Source: Actibacterium sp. 188UL27-1
GTDB lineage: Bacteria > Pseudomonadota > Alphaproteobacteria > Rhodobacterales > Rhodobacteraceae
Assembly: GCF_016901225.1 (NCBI RefSeq)
Contig: NZ_JAFEUL010000017.1
Coordinates: forward strand, 1 to 64,000
Direction of reading: 5' to 3'
Length of the DNA: 64,000 bases
Of the stretch, positions 52,616 through 62,279 are shown piece by piece; the stretch's first letter is position 1, and every line of letters begins with the position of its first letter. The notes under the pieces were generated by a model that saw only the letters and a program-made list of their open reading frames with translations, had not been told where the DNA came from and ran no database searches. A program made the translations under genes and the position numbers.

Positions 52616-53796
52616 GCAAAGGTCTTTCGGGGATCATACGCGTCTCGTACGCCTTCGAAGATGAAGACCAGAAGCGAGAGCATGATCGCAAAGGTGAAGA
52701 ATGCCGTGAAACCAAGCCAAGGTGCTTGCAGATTTTGCTTGGCTTGCAAGGTCAGTTCTCCCAATGACGGGGCCGAGGATGGCAATCCATAGCCCAGAAA
52801 ATCAAGCCCGGCCAAACCGCCGATTGTGCCGGTGACGATGAAGGGTAACAGGGTCAGCGTCGCCACCATGGCATTGGGCAGCATGTGGCGGAACATGATC
52901 GTCCAGTTCGACACACCCAGGGCCCGGGCGGCGCGGACATATTCAAAGTTACGGGCGCGCAGGAACTCGGCACGGACGACCCCAACAAGGGCAGGCCAAC
53001 TAAAGAGGATCATCAGGAATACCAACAGCCAGAAACCGCGCCCCAGGATCGCGAACATGATGATGATGACGTAAAGGCTGTTGATGCTGGTCCAGATCTC
53101 GATGATCCGCTGGAAGACCAGATCGATCCAGCCGCCAAAGAACCCCTGAACTGCACCTGCGATGATCCCGATAACGGATGCCACGGCCGTCACGATCAGC
53201 GTATACAGAATGGACAGCCGGAACCCGTAGATGACCCGCGCCAAGACGTCGCGCGACCCGTCATCTGTACCCAGCCAATGGGTGCCATCCGGTGGCGATG
53301 GCGCACGCATCGGGCGCCCTTCGGCATCCACCAGATCGTTGCCTGAGTTATAGTGGAATGGGATCACCGGCCAAATCATCCAGCCCTTCTGGATCTCTTG
53401 GCCATTCACCACGCCATCATCGGCATCAGCAATCACCGCTTCGGGATCATCGAAACAGTCTTCCAACCCGCCCGATATGATCAGGCATTGAACTTCCGGC
53501 TCCTCATACTGGGCCACCGTTCGGAAATCACCGCCAAAGGTCGTCTCGGCGTAGAAGTTATTGATGGGGAAGTAATACTCCCCCTGATATTGCACGACAA
53601 TTGGCTTGTTGTTGGCCAGGTACTCCGCAAACAGCGACACGCCAAACAGGACTGCGAAGATGATCAACGACCAATAGGCGCGATTGTTGCGGCGGAAGTT
53701 TCGGAGCCGGCGTTTGTTCAATGCCGATATGGTGAACCATCCCGGCTGTTCGGGGACTGCAGCGGTGATCGTGTCGGGGCTTTCAGCGACAGTCAT
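52612..53796 (-). CDS. yejE: Peptide ABC transporter permease (YejE type)
   Basis: The 394-residue permease has an N-terminal helix (YWSLIIFAVLFGVSLFAEYL), a long periplasmic insert (about 65-165) that is typical of YejE, and five further helices. DGTHWLGTDDGSRDVLARVI and the coupling segment EYVRAARALGVSNWTIMFRH match DppC/OppC-type permeases. It lies 3 bases after the YejB-type gene and overlaps the ATPase gene. Confidence 0.93.
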   Translation of the reverse strand: MTVAESPDTITAAVPEQPGWFTISALNKRRLRNFRRNNRAYWSLIIFAVLFGVSLFAEYLANNKPIVVQYQGEYYFPINNFYAETTFGGDFRTVAQYEEPEVQCLIISGGLEDCFDDPEAVIADADDGVVNGQEIQKGWMIWPVIPFHYNSGNDLVDAEGRPMRAPSPPDGTHWLGTDDGSRDVLARVIYGFRLSILYTLIVTAVASVIGIIAGAVQGFFGGWIDLVFQRIIEIWTSINSLYVIIIMFAILGRGFWLLVFLMILFSWPALVGVVRAEFLRARNFEYVRAARALGVSNWTIMFRHMLPNAMVATLTLLPFIVTGTIGGLAGLDFLGYGLPSSAPSLGELTLQAKQNLQAPWLGFTAFFTFAIMLSLLVFIFEGVRDAYDPRKTFA

Positions 53797-53799
53797 GGT

Positions 53800-54957
53800 T
53801 CAGGTCCGCCGGCTTTCAAAGTCGATCCTCGGATCGACCAAGACATAGGTCAGGTCCGTGATCAGCCCCACAATCAGCGCGATCAGCGAAAACACATACA
53901 TCGTGGCAAACACGATGGCATAGTCGCGGTTCACCACGGCCTCGAACCCCAACCGTCCCAGTCCATTGAGGGAGAACAACGTTTCGATAATGATAGACCC
54001 GCCAAAAAATACACCCACGAAAACGGCCGGGAATCCGGCAATCACGATCAGCATCGCATTGCGGAAAACATGGCCATAAAGCACCCGCTGTTCCGTCAGA
54101 CCCTTGGCCTTAGCCGTGATCACATACTGCTTTTTCACCTCATCCATGAAGGAGTTTTTGGTCAGCAAGGTCAGCGTCGCAAAACCTGAGATCGATGAGG
54201 CGAGCACCGGTAATGTGATATGCCAGAAATAATCACCAATCTGCTGGAGCCTGGTCATATCCTCGAACCCGTCCGAGGTCAGACCTCGTAATGGAAAGAT
54301 CTTGAAGTAGGACCCGCCCGCGAAAAGCACCAACAGCAAAATCGCAAATAGAAAGCCGGGTATCGCATAGGCAGCGATGATGATCCCCGAACTCCACGTG
54401 TCAAACCTGCTGCCATCCCTCACAGCCTTGCGGATGCCCAGCGGGATAGACACCAGATACGCAATCAAGGTGGACCACAGGCCAAGGGTGATGGAGACCG
54501 GCATGGTCTCCAACACCAGATCCACCACCGGTCGGGATTTGAAATAGCTCTCACCGAAGTCAAAGATCAAATACCGCCCGATCAGCCTAACAAATTGCTC
54601 GGCCAGTCCGATCGGGACGGCAACGCATTCCTCAGCAGCCAGCAATGGCACCCCATCATAGCCATCGGCACATCGCAGCCGCTTAAAGCCCATGTCAATC
54701 TCAAGCCGTTCCAGATAGGCGGGTGGCAAACCACGCGCGCCCTGATATCCGCTCTCCTCGCTCTCGAACCCCTCATTCGCCCCAGCATCGGAGCCACCGG
54801 CAATCCCGGAAAACGCATCCCCCTCCCCGTCGATCCGCGCGATGATCTGCTCAATCGGGCCACCGGGCACGAACTGGATCAGGGAAAAGTTGATCAACAT
54901 GATCCCCAAAAGGGTCGGGATGATCAGCAAGAGCCGCCGGATGATATACGCTGCCAT
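53800..54957 (-). CDS. yejB: Peptide ABC transporter permease (YejB type)
   Basis: The 385-residue permease starts with the OppB-type first helix (IIRRLLLIIPTLLGIMLINF) and FVPGGPIEQII. An acidic insert (about 44-75) and a cysteine-bearing segment follow, as in YejB. Further helices include YVITAKAKGLTEQRVLYGHV, the coupling loop. It begins 11 bases after the binding-protein gene. Confidence 0.93.
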   Translation of the reverse strand: MAAYIIRRLLLIIPTLLGIMLINFSLIQFVPGGPIEQIIARIDGEGDAFSGIAGGSDAGANEGFESEESGYQGARGLPPAYLERLEIDMGFKRLRCADGYDGVPLLAAEECVAVPIGLAEQFVRLIGRYLIFDFGESYFKSRPVVDLVLETMPVSITLGLWSTLIAYLVSIPLGIRKAVRDGSRFDTWSSGIIIAAYAIPGFLFAILLLVLFAGGSYFKIFPLRGLTSDGFEDMTRLQQIGDYFWHITLPVLASSISGFATLTLLTKNSFMDEVKKQYVITAKAKGLTEQRVLYGHVFRNAMLIVIAGFPAVFVGVFFGGSIIIETLFSLNGLGRLGFEAVVNRDYAIVFATMYVFSLIALIVGLITDLTYVLVDPRIDFESRRT

Positions 54958-54968
54958 GGGAAAGCGCC

Positions 54969-56879
54969 TTAGAACGCGCCGGCTGCTTTAAGCTCGGCAG
55001 CCCGTTCGGCATCGTACCACCAGAAATCAAGATTCCCCAACGCGTAGGGTGGCAACTCCTCCGGGTGCCGAAATACGTCGTAATAGGCCACCGTGTGCTT
55101 ATTCTTAAACCATTGCGGCACCCAGATGTGATAAGCGCGCAAAGTTCGGTCCAAAGCCCGCACCGCAGTCGTCAACTCTTCCTGCGTTGTCGCGCTGATG
55201 ACATGCTCGATCAACGTATCCACAGCCTGGGATTTCAGCCCAACCTTGTTGAACGTGCTTTGATCCGCCGTTTCAGCACCGAAATACTGCTTCAACCCCG
55301 CACCCGGCACGTTTCCCTGTCCAAAAAAAGTGGTGACAAGATCAAAGTCGTAGGCGGGTGGACGCTCTCGGTTGGTCGCGGCCGCGTTGTCCACCCGTTG
55401 GTGGACGGCATCGATACCTGCGCTCCGCAAGTTCTCAACATATGGGTTGATAACGCGATCAAAGGTCTGACTGTCGTTCAGGAATTCAAGGCGAAGTGTC
55501 TTTCCATTCTTGCGGCGCAGCCCATCGGCACCAACGTCCCAACCAGCTTCGTCAAGCAACGCGCTGGCACGGCGCAGGTTGCGACGGTCCAGCTGTCGGT
55601 TTCCGGACGTCGGAGCGGACTCGACCTCCTCATCCAGAACGCCGTTTGGCAGCTTGTCAGCAAGTGGCTCCAGCAAGGCCAGTTCCTCAGGGGTCGGCAA
55701 ACCGGTCGCAGCCAGATCCGAATTCTCCCAAAAGCTATTCACGCGCGCATATAGCCCATAGAACAGTTGCTCATTCGACCATTCAAAATTGAACAGCAGG
55801 CTCACCGCCTCCCGGACCCGCGGATCTTTTAAATTCGGACGGCGCATGTTCAACGCAAAACCCTGACCAGTGGCGATGGACCCGTCAGCCAGTTCCGCTT
55901 TTATAACATGCCCACGTTCGATGGCAGGAAAATTGTAAGACGTTGCCCAATCCTTGGACGATGCCTCGTTACGGAACAGGTAGTTGCCGCCTTTGAAACC
56001 CTCGAATGCAGCGTTGTAGTCGCCATAATATTCGATGCGGAGCGTATCGAAGTTATGACGTCCGATGCTTATCGGAAGATCCTTGCCCCAATAGTCAGGA
56101 TTGCGCTGGTAAACCGAGGTTTTCTTGAAATCCACCCGCTTTGGGATGTAGGCCCCAGATCCCAGGAGCGGGGTGTTGAAGTTTTCCTCAAGGTTCAGAT
56201 TGTTTTCTTCGTAATGCGCTTTGGAGAAGACGGGCAGCCCACCGACCATCTGGATGACATCTCGCTTGGGCACATCAGGGTTGAACACATACTTGATTTC
56301 ATGCGGCCCAAGCACCTCTGCGCTTTCGACGCGCTCATTCAAAACCTTGCGAAACGACGGCAGACCTTTGGTGGCCATGGTCTCGTAGGAAAACAGAACA
56401 TCCTCCGCCGTCAGGTCCGATCCATCCGAAAACTTGGCTTCGGGCCGCAGGTTGAACACAACGCTTGATCGATCTTCGGGGTAGGTCAGGCTCTCCGCGA
56501 GCAAGCCGTAAACTGCGCCGATCTCATCCGCAGTCCCCTCCAACAACGATTCCATCATGATAGAGGCCAGACGATCCGACCGCCCCTTCAACGAATAGGG
56601 ATTCATGCTGTCATAGTCGCCAAAGGCCCAGACCGACATCTCGCCGCCTTTGGGTGCGTCAGGATTGACATAGCGTAAATGCGTAAAATCAGCAGGCAAT
56701 TCCAAATCGCCAAAGGTCGAAATCCCGTGGGAAGTGATCATCTTGGGCTCGTCGGCCAGCACGGGCAAAGCGACCACAGCCAGCGACGCAACCAGAGATA
56801 TGCCCAATCGTCGCCACAGCCCCGATCCCATACGCTGTGTGACAGAACGCTCGGCGCAGCAGGCGGCAACTGGGGTCAC
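54969..56879 (-). CDS. yejA: Peptide ABC transporter substrate-binding protein (YejA type)
   Basis: The periplasmic binding protein of about 636 residues has a signal sequence (RRLGISLVASLAVVALPVLA) and the SBP_bac_5 fold: HLRYVNPDAPKGGEMSVWAF near the start, and SVVFNLRPEAKFSDGSDLTA in the middle. It closes with a FWWYDAERAAEL segment typical of YejA. I chose the GTG at 56879 because AAGGAGA lies 9 bases before it; a longer frame from 56921 and an internal ATG at 56831 are alternatives. It heads the operon yejA-yejB-yejE-yejF, which should import oligopeptides. Confidence 0.92.
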   Translation of the reverse strand: MTPVAACCAERSVTQRMGSGLWRRLGISLVASLAVVALPVLADEPKMITSHGISTFGDLELPADFTHLRYVNPDAPKGGEMSVWAFGDYDSMNPYSLKGRSDRLASIMMESLLEGTADEIGAVYGLLAESLTYPEDRSSVVFNLRPEAKFSDGSDLTAEDVLFSYETMATKGLPSFRKVLNERVESAEVLGPHEIKYVFNPDVPKRDVIQMVGGLPVFSKAHYEENNLNLEENFNTPLLGSGAYIPKRVDFKKTSVYQRNPDYWGKDLPISIGRHNFDTLRIEYYGDYNAAFEGFKGGNYLFRNEASSKDWATSYNFPAIERGHVIKAELADGSIATGQGFALNMRRPNLKDPRVREAVSLLFNFEWSNEQLFYGLYARVNSFWENSDLAATGLPTPEELALLEPLADKLPNGVLDEEVESAPTSGNRQLDRRNLRRASALLDEAGWDVGADGLRRKNGKTLRLEFLNDSQTFDRVINPYVENLRSAGIDAVHQRVDNAAATNRERPPAYDFDLVTTFFGQGNVPGAGLKQYFGAETADQSTFNKVGLKSQAVDTLIEHVISATTQEELTTAVRALDRTLRAYHIWVPQWFKNKHTVAYYDVFRHPEELPPYALGNLDFWWYDAERAAELKAAGAF

Positions 56880-57046
56880 TGGGCTGTTCTCCTTCGACAC
56901 TGGACGCGCGACGATACGCACGATTTTATTGAATATCTATCAATTTAAGCTAAATAGTAGAGTGTCGAGGGGGCAAGTTGAGAATACGTGATCAACTGTT
57001 GGGCACCAACATCCGCCACCGACCGCCAAAACACCGATCAGACATG

Positions 57047-57069
57047 AAAAAGGCGACCCGATGGTCGCC
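57047..57069 (-). terminator. Intrinsic terminator of the cytochrome c gene
   Basis: On the minus strand GGCGACC pairs with GGTCGCC around a 4-base loop (57052-57069), followed by TTTTT (57047-57051). It lies 25 bases beyond the cytochrome c stop. Confidence 0.85.
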
Positions 57070-57093
57070 CTTTCAAGCCCGTGTAGACAAAGG

Positions 57094-57618
57094 TTAGCCG
57101 CCGATTGTGTCAAGGTAGGCGATCAAGTTGGCACGATCCTCAGGTTTGGCCAAACCCTTGAAATTCATGGCTGTGCCGGGCGCCCAACCCTTGGGGTCTT
57201 CAAGAAAGCCGTTCAGATTTTCCGGCGTCCAAGCCTCCGCCACAGGCTTTAGAGACCCCGAATACTTGAACCCATCGATCACGGCGATCTCACGCCCGAC
57301 GACGCCGTAAAGATGCGGCCCGGTGCCTTTGCCGCCATCTTCAACTTTGTGACAGGACGCGCATTTGCGGAACACCTTCTCCCCTGCCCCGGCATCGGCA
57401 GATGCCATCAGAACCTCGAAATCCGGACCTTCCTCGGCCACTTCCTCGCCGCCATCATCATCCCCTTCGATCTCAATCGAATAGGCCTGGTGATGATCGT
57501 CGCCATGCCCCTTGCCGCCGATATGGTACAATTCCTCGGCAGCCCAGCCGCCCAACAGGAACACAAGCAGCGCTCCGCAAAAGGCACCGGAAATTTTGGT
57601 CAGGGTCATCGTGTCCAT
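57094..57618 (-). CDS. Membrane-anchored cytochrome c (c552/CycM-like)
   Basis: The 174-residue protein has an N-terminal membrane anchor (AFCGALLVFLLGGWAAEEL), a His/Asp/Glu-rich linker (about 36-68) and a class I cytochrome c domain. The haem site is Cys86-x-x-Cys89-His90 in KCASCHK, followed by GTGPHLYGVVGRE and KYSGSLKP, with the distal Met in GTAMNFKG. It should carry electrons between the bc1 complex and a terminal oxidase at the periplasmic face. GGAAG precedes the ATG at 57618. It is divergent from pheA. Confidence 0.92.
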   Translation of the reverse strand: MDTMTLTKISGAFCGALLVFLLGGWAAEELYHIGGKGHGDDHHQAYSIEIEGDDDGGEEVAEEGPDFEVLMASADAGAGEKVFRKCASCHKVEDGGKGTGPHLYGVVGREIAVIDGFKYSGSLKPVAEAWTPENLNGFLEDPKGWAPGTAMNFKGLAKPEDRANLIAYLDTIGG

Positions 57619-57726
57619 GGCGTCTTCCAAGTCTGATCCTAGGTCGACTGGCTTTTACGCGCTTCCCCTCAGGCGGAGCAAGGTGTAGCAGGCGCGACCA
57701 AACGCCCAATGCGGATAAAACGTCAC

Positions 57727-58581
57727 ATGACCAATCTCATCGCCTTCCAGGGAGAGCCCGGCGCCTATTCCCACCAGGCCTGTCGCGCGGCCCATCCGGA
57801 TATGGAGGCATTGCCGTGTCATAGCTTTGCGGATGCCATCGACGCGGTGACCCAAGGCAAGGCGCGCTTGGCCATGCTACCAGTTGAAAATTCAACCTAT
57901 GGCCGTGTGGCCGACATTCACCGCCTGCTGCCCGCCAGCGGCCTGCATATCATCGACGAAGCGTTTGTGCGGGTTCATATCAACCTGCTGGGTCTGCCAG
58001 GCACCAAGTTGGCGGATATCAAACGCGCACGATCCATGTCAGTATTGCTGGGTCAGTGCGGCACATTCCTGCGTGACCACAAGATCGAAACCATGGACTG
58101 GACCGACAATGCTGGCGCCGCCCGCGATGTTGCCGCTCTTGGTGACCGGTCCGAGGCGGCACTGGCCTCCGAACTCGCCGGGGAGATCTACGGGCTCGAC
58201 CTGCTGGCCCGCAATATCGAGGATAACGACGACAACACCACACGCTTCCTGATCATGGCGCCTGACGCGGACCTGCGCCGTCGGGGGACAGCCGGCATGA
58301 TGACCAGCTTTGTCTTTCGTGTCCGCAACATCCCTGCGGCCCTTTACAAGGCCATGGGGGGGTTCGCGACGAACGGCGTCAACATGACCAAGCTGGAAAG
58401 CTACATGGTGGGCGGCCATTTCACCGCCACTCAGTTCTATGCCGACATCGAAGGCCACCCGGAGGATGCCGCCGTCGCCCGCGCGCTGGAAGAGCTGGCC
58501 TATTTCACGACCGAGTTAAGCATTCTGGGCACCTATCCCGCCGATCCAAGACGACAGGAGCAGGTCAAGCCAGCCAACTGA
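57727..58581 (+). CDS. pheA: Prephenate dehydratase
   Basis: The 284-residue monofunctional enzyme makes phenylpyruvate for phenylalanine synthesis. The catalytic domain (about 1-180) has IAFQGEPGAYSHQACRAAHP, VENSTYGRVADIH and the DNTTRFLI motif with the essential Thr. An ACT domain follows, with the phenylalanine-binding ESYMVGGHFTATQFYADIEG. There is no chorismate mutase domain. Starts at 57709 and 57727 are both possible; I prefer the latter, which begins close to the conserved core. Confidence 0.96.
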   Translation: MTNLIAFQGEPGAYSHQACRAAHPDMEALPCHSFADAIDAVTQGKARLAMLPVENSTYGRVADIHRLLPASGLHIIDEAFVRVHINLLGLPGTKLADIKRARSMSVLLGQCGTFLRDHKIETMDWTDNAGAARDVAALGDRSEAALASELAGEIYGLDLLARNIEDNDDNTTRFLIMAPDADLRRRGTAGMMTSFVFRVRNIPAALYKAMGGFATNGVNMTKLESYMVGGHFTATQFYADIEGHPEDAAVARALEELAYFTTELSILGTYPADPRRQEQVKPAN

Positions 58582-58612
58582 CAAACCGGCTTTAGCGCGC
58601 TAAGCGCAGGAT

Positions 58613-59080
58613 CTACACTGCTCCGATATCCTGCTCCACCTCCCGAAGGAACGCACCGACCCGCCGGTCGAACCGCTCCTCAATGGAGGCCTGGCCCATT
58701 GAGATCGGCTTCAGCAGGACCCGGGCCGCCAGCGTCTTGGGGCTCAACTCCACCGAAACGGTCACCCTGCTTCGTCCCGATGCAAGTGTCGCACAGGTAA
58801 CTTTGATCACGATCTGCACGCCGGAACTGAGACCGCGGGTAACATAACCTCGCGGTGGCTCCATCCGGTCAACCGTCCCCTCAAACCGCCAGACCCGTCC
58901 GCCAAAGGTCACGTCACCGGCCCAACGGCTGCCCGCCGCGGGTGCGCCAGCTGGATCGGTCCGCTCCACCGTGCCGCCGGCATTGCGGATCATCCCTTCG
59001 AACCGATCAAAGTCGCAAAGACGTGGAAAAACAGCCTCCGTATCCGCAGCCACTTGGTGTGATGACTGAACTTTCACCAC
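58613..59080 (-). CDS. SRPBCC family protein
   Basis: The 155-residue protein has the START-like SRPBCC fold pattern: SSHQVAADTEAVFPRLCDFD at the first helix, RWAGDVTFGGRVWRFEGTVD in the sheet, and a long last helix (QASIEERFDRRVGAFLREVE). Such proteins bind hydrophobic ligands; this one has no named ligand. It starts at a GTG inside the last codons of nudC (7-base overlap), so the two are translationally linked. Confidence 0.8.
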   Translation of the reverse strand: MVKVQSSHQVAADTEAVFPRLCDFDRFEGMIRNAGGTVERTDPAGAPAAGSRWAGDVTFGGRVWRFEGTVDRMEPPRGYVTRGLSSGVQIVIKVTCATLASGRSRVTVSVELSPKTLAARVLLKPISMGQASIEERFDRRVGAFLREVEQDIGAV

Positions 59081-60042
59081 ACGCCCGCCAGCCAGTCGGA
59101 TAGCAATGCATGGGCAATCGCCCCCTTGCGCGCTGGCTTCATTCTGTCGGACCGACCTAAGAAGACGTCGGCCATATCCTCACGGCTGACCCAGGACGCA
59201 GTTTCGATTTCCACCGGATCGATGGTCATGTCCTCGTCCAGCGCCACGCCGTGGCAGCCGATCATCAGAGATGCCGGGAACGGCCAGGGTTGCGATGCCA
59301 GATAACCGACGGCACCCACGGATATGCCGACTTCCTCGAACACTTCGCGCCGCACCGCAGCCTCGATCGTCTCACCCGGTTCAACAAAGCCCGCAAGCAG
59401 GGAATACATGCCATCAGGCCAGCCCGGCGACCGCCCGACCAGCACCTTGTTGCCGCGCGTGATCAGCATGATTACGACAGGATCGGTGCGCGGAAAATGT
59501 TTGCTGCCGCAATTGGGACAGTCGCGTTGCCATCCTGCCTGCCCCGGTTCGCTTAGATGCCCGCAACGGCTGCAAAACCGGTGCGTCGCATGCCATCCGG
59601 TCACCGCCTTCGCCGTGGCGGCCAATTCCGCCCCCCGCGCATCCAGCCGCGTCATGATCGCCCGCAATTCGGCAAACCGGTGATCGTTGGGCAAGGCCGG
59701 ATGGCGCTGTTCGGACGGGTCCAGGAACTGGTTCAGCGCCGCTGTGTCGATATCCTCCGGCTCATACCCAGAGACATCGACGGCAAACCAAGGCACCGCA
59801 CCGGACCTGCCCAAAAAGATCGGCGGCTCCGCCTGGTGCTCCAAAACCGGCGATCCCGGCGCAACCGTAGCCAATTGCATCTGGTCACCGTCCCCGGCGA
59901 TCAACGGCTTGCCCCGCCACAGGGGCAGGATCCGCGTCTGCGGCTCGGTCAATAAACTGGCCAATGCCCGCGCATTGCCGCGCAATTCCGCGGCGCGGTC
60001 CAGGTTTGACCCACCAAAGGTGATTAGCGCTGCGCCATCCAT
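59074..60042 (-). CDS. nudC: NAD(H) pyrophosphatase NudC
   Basis: The 322-residue enzyme hydrolyses NADH and removes NAD caps from RNA. An N-terminal domain precedes a zinc ribbon (FCSRCG, then CPNCG) at about 155-178. The Nudix box GFVEPGETIEAAVRREVFEE and the NudC-specific SQPWPFPASLM motif follow. All features match the family. The SRPBCC gene overlaps its 3' end. Confidence 0.95.
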   Translation of the reverse strand: MDGAALITFGGSNLDRAAELRGNARALASLLTEPQTRILPLWRGKPLIAGDGDQMQLATVAPGSPVLEHQAEPPIFLGRSGAVPWFAVDVSGYEPEDIDTAALNQFLDPSEQRHPALPNDHRFAELRAIMTRLDARGAELAATAKAVTGWHATHRFCSRCGHLSEPGQAGWQRDCPNCGSKHFPRTDPVVIMLITRGNKVLVGRSPGWPDGMYSLLAGFVEPGETIEAAVRREVFEEVGISVGAVGYLASQPWPFPASLMIGCHGVALDEDMTIDPVEIETASWVSREDMADVFLGRSDRMKPARKGAIAHALLSDWLAGVW

Positions 60043-60142
60043 ATTCTGTCCCCGTTGTGTTGTTTTGATTCATCCCACAGCCGAAACCGGGTCGGAAGGG
60101 GCGTTTTTAGCGGATCATTCACGGAATCGACAGGTCAACCGA

Positions 60143-60154
60143 TAGACCGGTCTA
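60143..60154. promoter_or_regulatory. TAGACCGGTCTA palindrome upstream of cpdB
   Basis: A perfect 12-bp palindrome lies in the 191-base divergent gap between nudC and cpdB, 80 bases before the cpdB start. TAGACC/GGTCTA half-sites are typical of several TetR-family operators (NemR or AcuR type). The regulator here is unknown. Confidence 0.4.
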
Positions 60155-60233
60155 ACGCGCTTTGCCATTGGTATGGGGTCGGTTGCCATGTTAGGCCTGC
60201 CGCAACGTCACACTCGGCAAGTGGTAGGTATTC

Positions 60234-62210
60234 ATGACAACGACACGCAAAAATCTGAATCGCCGATCCTTTATGATGGGCACCGTTGCAGGAACTTCGT
60301 TGATCGCGCTACATCCCTTCACGGCACGCGCAGCGGCCAACCAGGCACATCTCCGCATTTTGGAGACGACGGATCTGCACGTCCACGTCTATCCCTATGA
60401 TTACTACTCCGACCAGCCGCGGGACACGGTGGGGCTCGCCCGCACGGCCTCCATCATCGACGGCATCCGGTCAGAGGCCGCCAATAGCCTTGTGATCGAC
60501 AATGGCGATTTCCTGCAGGGCAATCCCATGGGGGACTACATCGCCTATGAACGTGGCATGAAAGAAGGGGACATGCACCCGATCATCACCGCGATGAACG
60601 CTGTGGGTTTTGATGCCGCCACCTTGGGCAATCACGAATTCAACTATGGCCTCGATTTTCTGATGAAATCCCTGGCCGGGGCCGATTTCCCCGTTGTGTC
60701 CGCCAATGTTGTCAAGGAACAGGGTAGCACCCCCACCGACGATACGACCCTGATCAAGCCCTATGTGATCCTGGATAGAACGGTCACCGATGGCGCGGGC
60801 GAGGACCATCCGATCAAAGTGGGCCTCATCGGTTTTGTCCCGCCGCAGATCATGAACTGGGATCGCCGCCACCTCGACGGCAATGTCACCGCCCGCGACA
60901 TCCTGGAAACGGCGCGGGCCTACATTCCCCAGATCCGCGAAGAAGGCGCCGATATCGTCATCGCCCTCAGCCATTCGGGCATCGGTGCGGCCAACGCCAC
61001 CGATGGTATGGAAAATGCCAGCGTCCCCCTGGCAGAGATTGACGGGATCGATGCCCTGTTGACCGGTCACAGCCACCTCGTTTTCCCCAGCCCGGATTAT
61101 GAAGGGGTCGCAGCCGTCGATACATCCGCTGGCACCATCCATGGCAAACCGGCTGTGATGGGGGGCTTTTGGGGGTCGCATCTGGGTCTGATCGATCTGA
61201 TGCTCGAACGGTCCGGCAATGAATGGCGCGTCGTTACCGCTGAAACCTCCGCACGCCCCATCGCCCAGCGCAACGAGGACCGCACGGTAACCCCACTGGT
61301 CGAAAGTGACGACAGCGTGCTGGCCTCGGTCGCACAGGACCATGACGAAACGCTGGCCTATATCCGGCGCCCGGTGGGCCGAACCGACGCGCCCTTGCAC
61401 AGCTATTTCGCCTTGGTCGCCGATGATCCCTCTGTCCAGATCGTGGCCATCGCCCAAAAATGGTATGTCAGGCAGTTGCTGGCCGATACCGAATATGCCG
61501 ATATGCCACTTCTGTCCGCGGCTGCCCCGTTCAAGGCTGGCGGACGCGGCGGGCCCGACTACTTCACCGACGTGGCCATCGGCGATGTCGCGATCAAAAA
61601 CGTGGCCGACCTCTACCTCTATCCCAACACGGTCCGCGCGGTGAAGGTCACCGGCGCCCAGGTCAAGGACTGGCTGGAACGATCCGCGGGCATGTTTAAC
61701 CAGATCACCCCGGGTGATGCTGACCAGCCCCTCCTGAACCCGGAATTCCCCAGCTACAATTTCGATGTGATCGACGGGGTGACCTACCAGATCGATGTCA
61801 GCCAGCCCTCGAAATTCACACCTAAGGGTGAAGTGCTGAACGCAGATGCCAGCCGGATCATCAACCTGATGCATGACGGCCAGCCCGTCACGCCAGACAT
61901 GGAATTCGTCATCGCCACCAACAACTACCGCGCCGGCGGCGGCGGCGATTTCCCAGGCGCGACGCCCGAGACCACCATCCTGGAAGCGCCCGATACCAAC
62001 CGCGACGTTCTGGTCCGCTACATCGTCGAACAGGGCACGATCAACCCCGCCGCCGACGGCAACTGGACCTTCGCTCCCTTGGATGGCACCTCAGTGCTGT
62101 TTGAAACCGGTCCCAAGGCCCAAGCCTACATGGGCGATGTCAAAGGCGTCACCATCGAACCTGCTGGTGAAGCGGCGGACGGCTTTTTTAGCTATCGTAT
62201 CTCACTCTAA
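60234..62210 (+). CDS. cpdB: 2',3'-cyclic-nucleotide 2'-phosphodiesterase / 3'-nucleotidase
   Basis: The 658-residue periplasmic enzyme has a Tat-type signal (NRRSFMMGTVAGTSLIAL) and the calcineurin-like metallophosphatase domain: LETTDLHVHVYPYDYYSD, then VIDNGDFLQGNPMGDY, LGNHEFNYGLDF and GHSHLVF. A C-terminal 5'-nucleotidase domain (about 370-630) with NNYRAGGGGDF follows. CpdB releases nucleosides and phosphate from 2',3'-cyclic and 3'-nucleotides. A Tat signal instead of the Sec signal found in enterobacteria is notable. A terminator follows. Confidence 0.94.
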   Translation: MTTTRKNLNRRSFMMGTVAGTSLIALHPFTARAAANQAHLRILETTDLHVHVYPYDYYSDQPRDTVGLARTASIIDGIRSEAANSLVIDNGDFLQGNPMGDYIAYERGMKEGDMHPIITAMNAVGFDAATLGNHEFNYGLDFLMKSLAGADFPVVSANVVKEQGSTPTDDTTLIKPYVILDRTVTDGAGEDHPIKVGLIGFVPPQIMNWDRRHLDGNVTARDILETARAYIPQIREEGADIVIALSHSGIGAANATDGMENASVPLAEIDGIDALLTGHSHLVFPSPDYEGVAAVDTSAGTIHGKPAVMGGFWGSHLGLIDLMLERSGNEWRVVTAETSARPIAQRNEDRTVTPLVESDDSVLASVAQDHDETLAYIRRPVGRTDAPLHSYFALVADDPSVQIVAIAQKWYVRQLLADTEYADMPLLSAAAPFKAGGRGGPDYFTDVAIGDVAIKNVADLYLYPNTVRAVKVTGAQVKDWLERSAGMFNQITPGDADQPLLNPEFPSYNFDVIDGVTYQIDVSQPSKFTPKGEVLNADASRIINLMHDGQPVTPDMEFVIATNNYRAGGGGDFPGATPETTILEAPDTNRDVLVRYIVEQGTINPAADGNWTFAPLDGTSVLFETGPKAQAYMGDVKGVTIEPAGEAADGFFSYRISL

Positions 62211-62234
62211 ACAGAGATAAATCCCACCGCAGAT

Positions 62235-62259
62235 GGCCCGGAAATGTCCGGGCCGTTTT
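62235..62259 (+). terminator. Intrinsic terminator after cpdB
   Basis: GGCCCGGA (62235-62242) pairs perfectly with TCCGGGCC (62247-62254) around a 4-base loop, followed by GTTTT. It lies 24 bases beyond the cpdB stop and just before the HAD gene. Confidence 0.75.
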
Positions 62260-62279
62260 GCTGTGCAAGGGAAGTGAAC

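Noticed and set aside
60471-61874. Minus-strand open frame of 467 codons opposite cpdB
   Set aside because: The plus-strand product has a full metallophosphatase and nucleotidase layout; the antisense frame has no recognisable domain.
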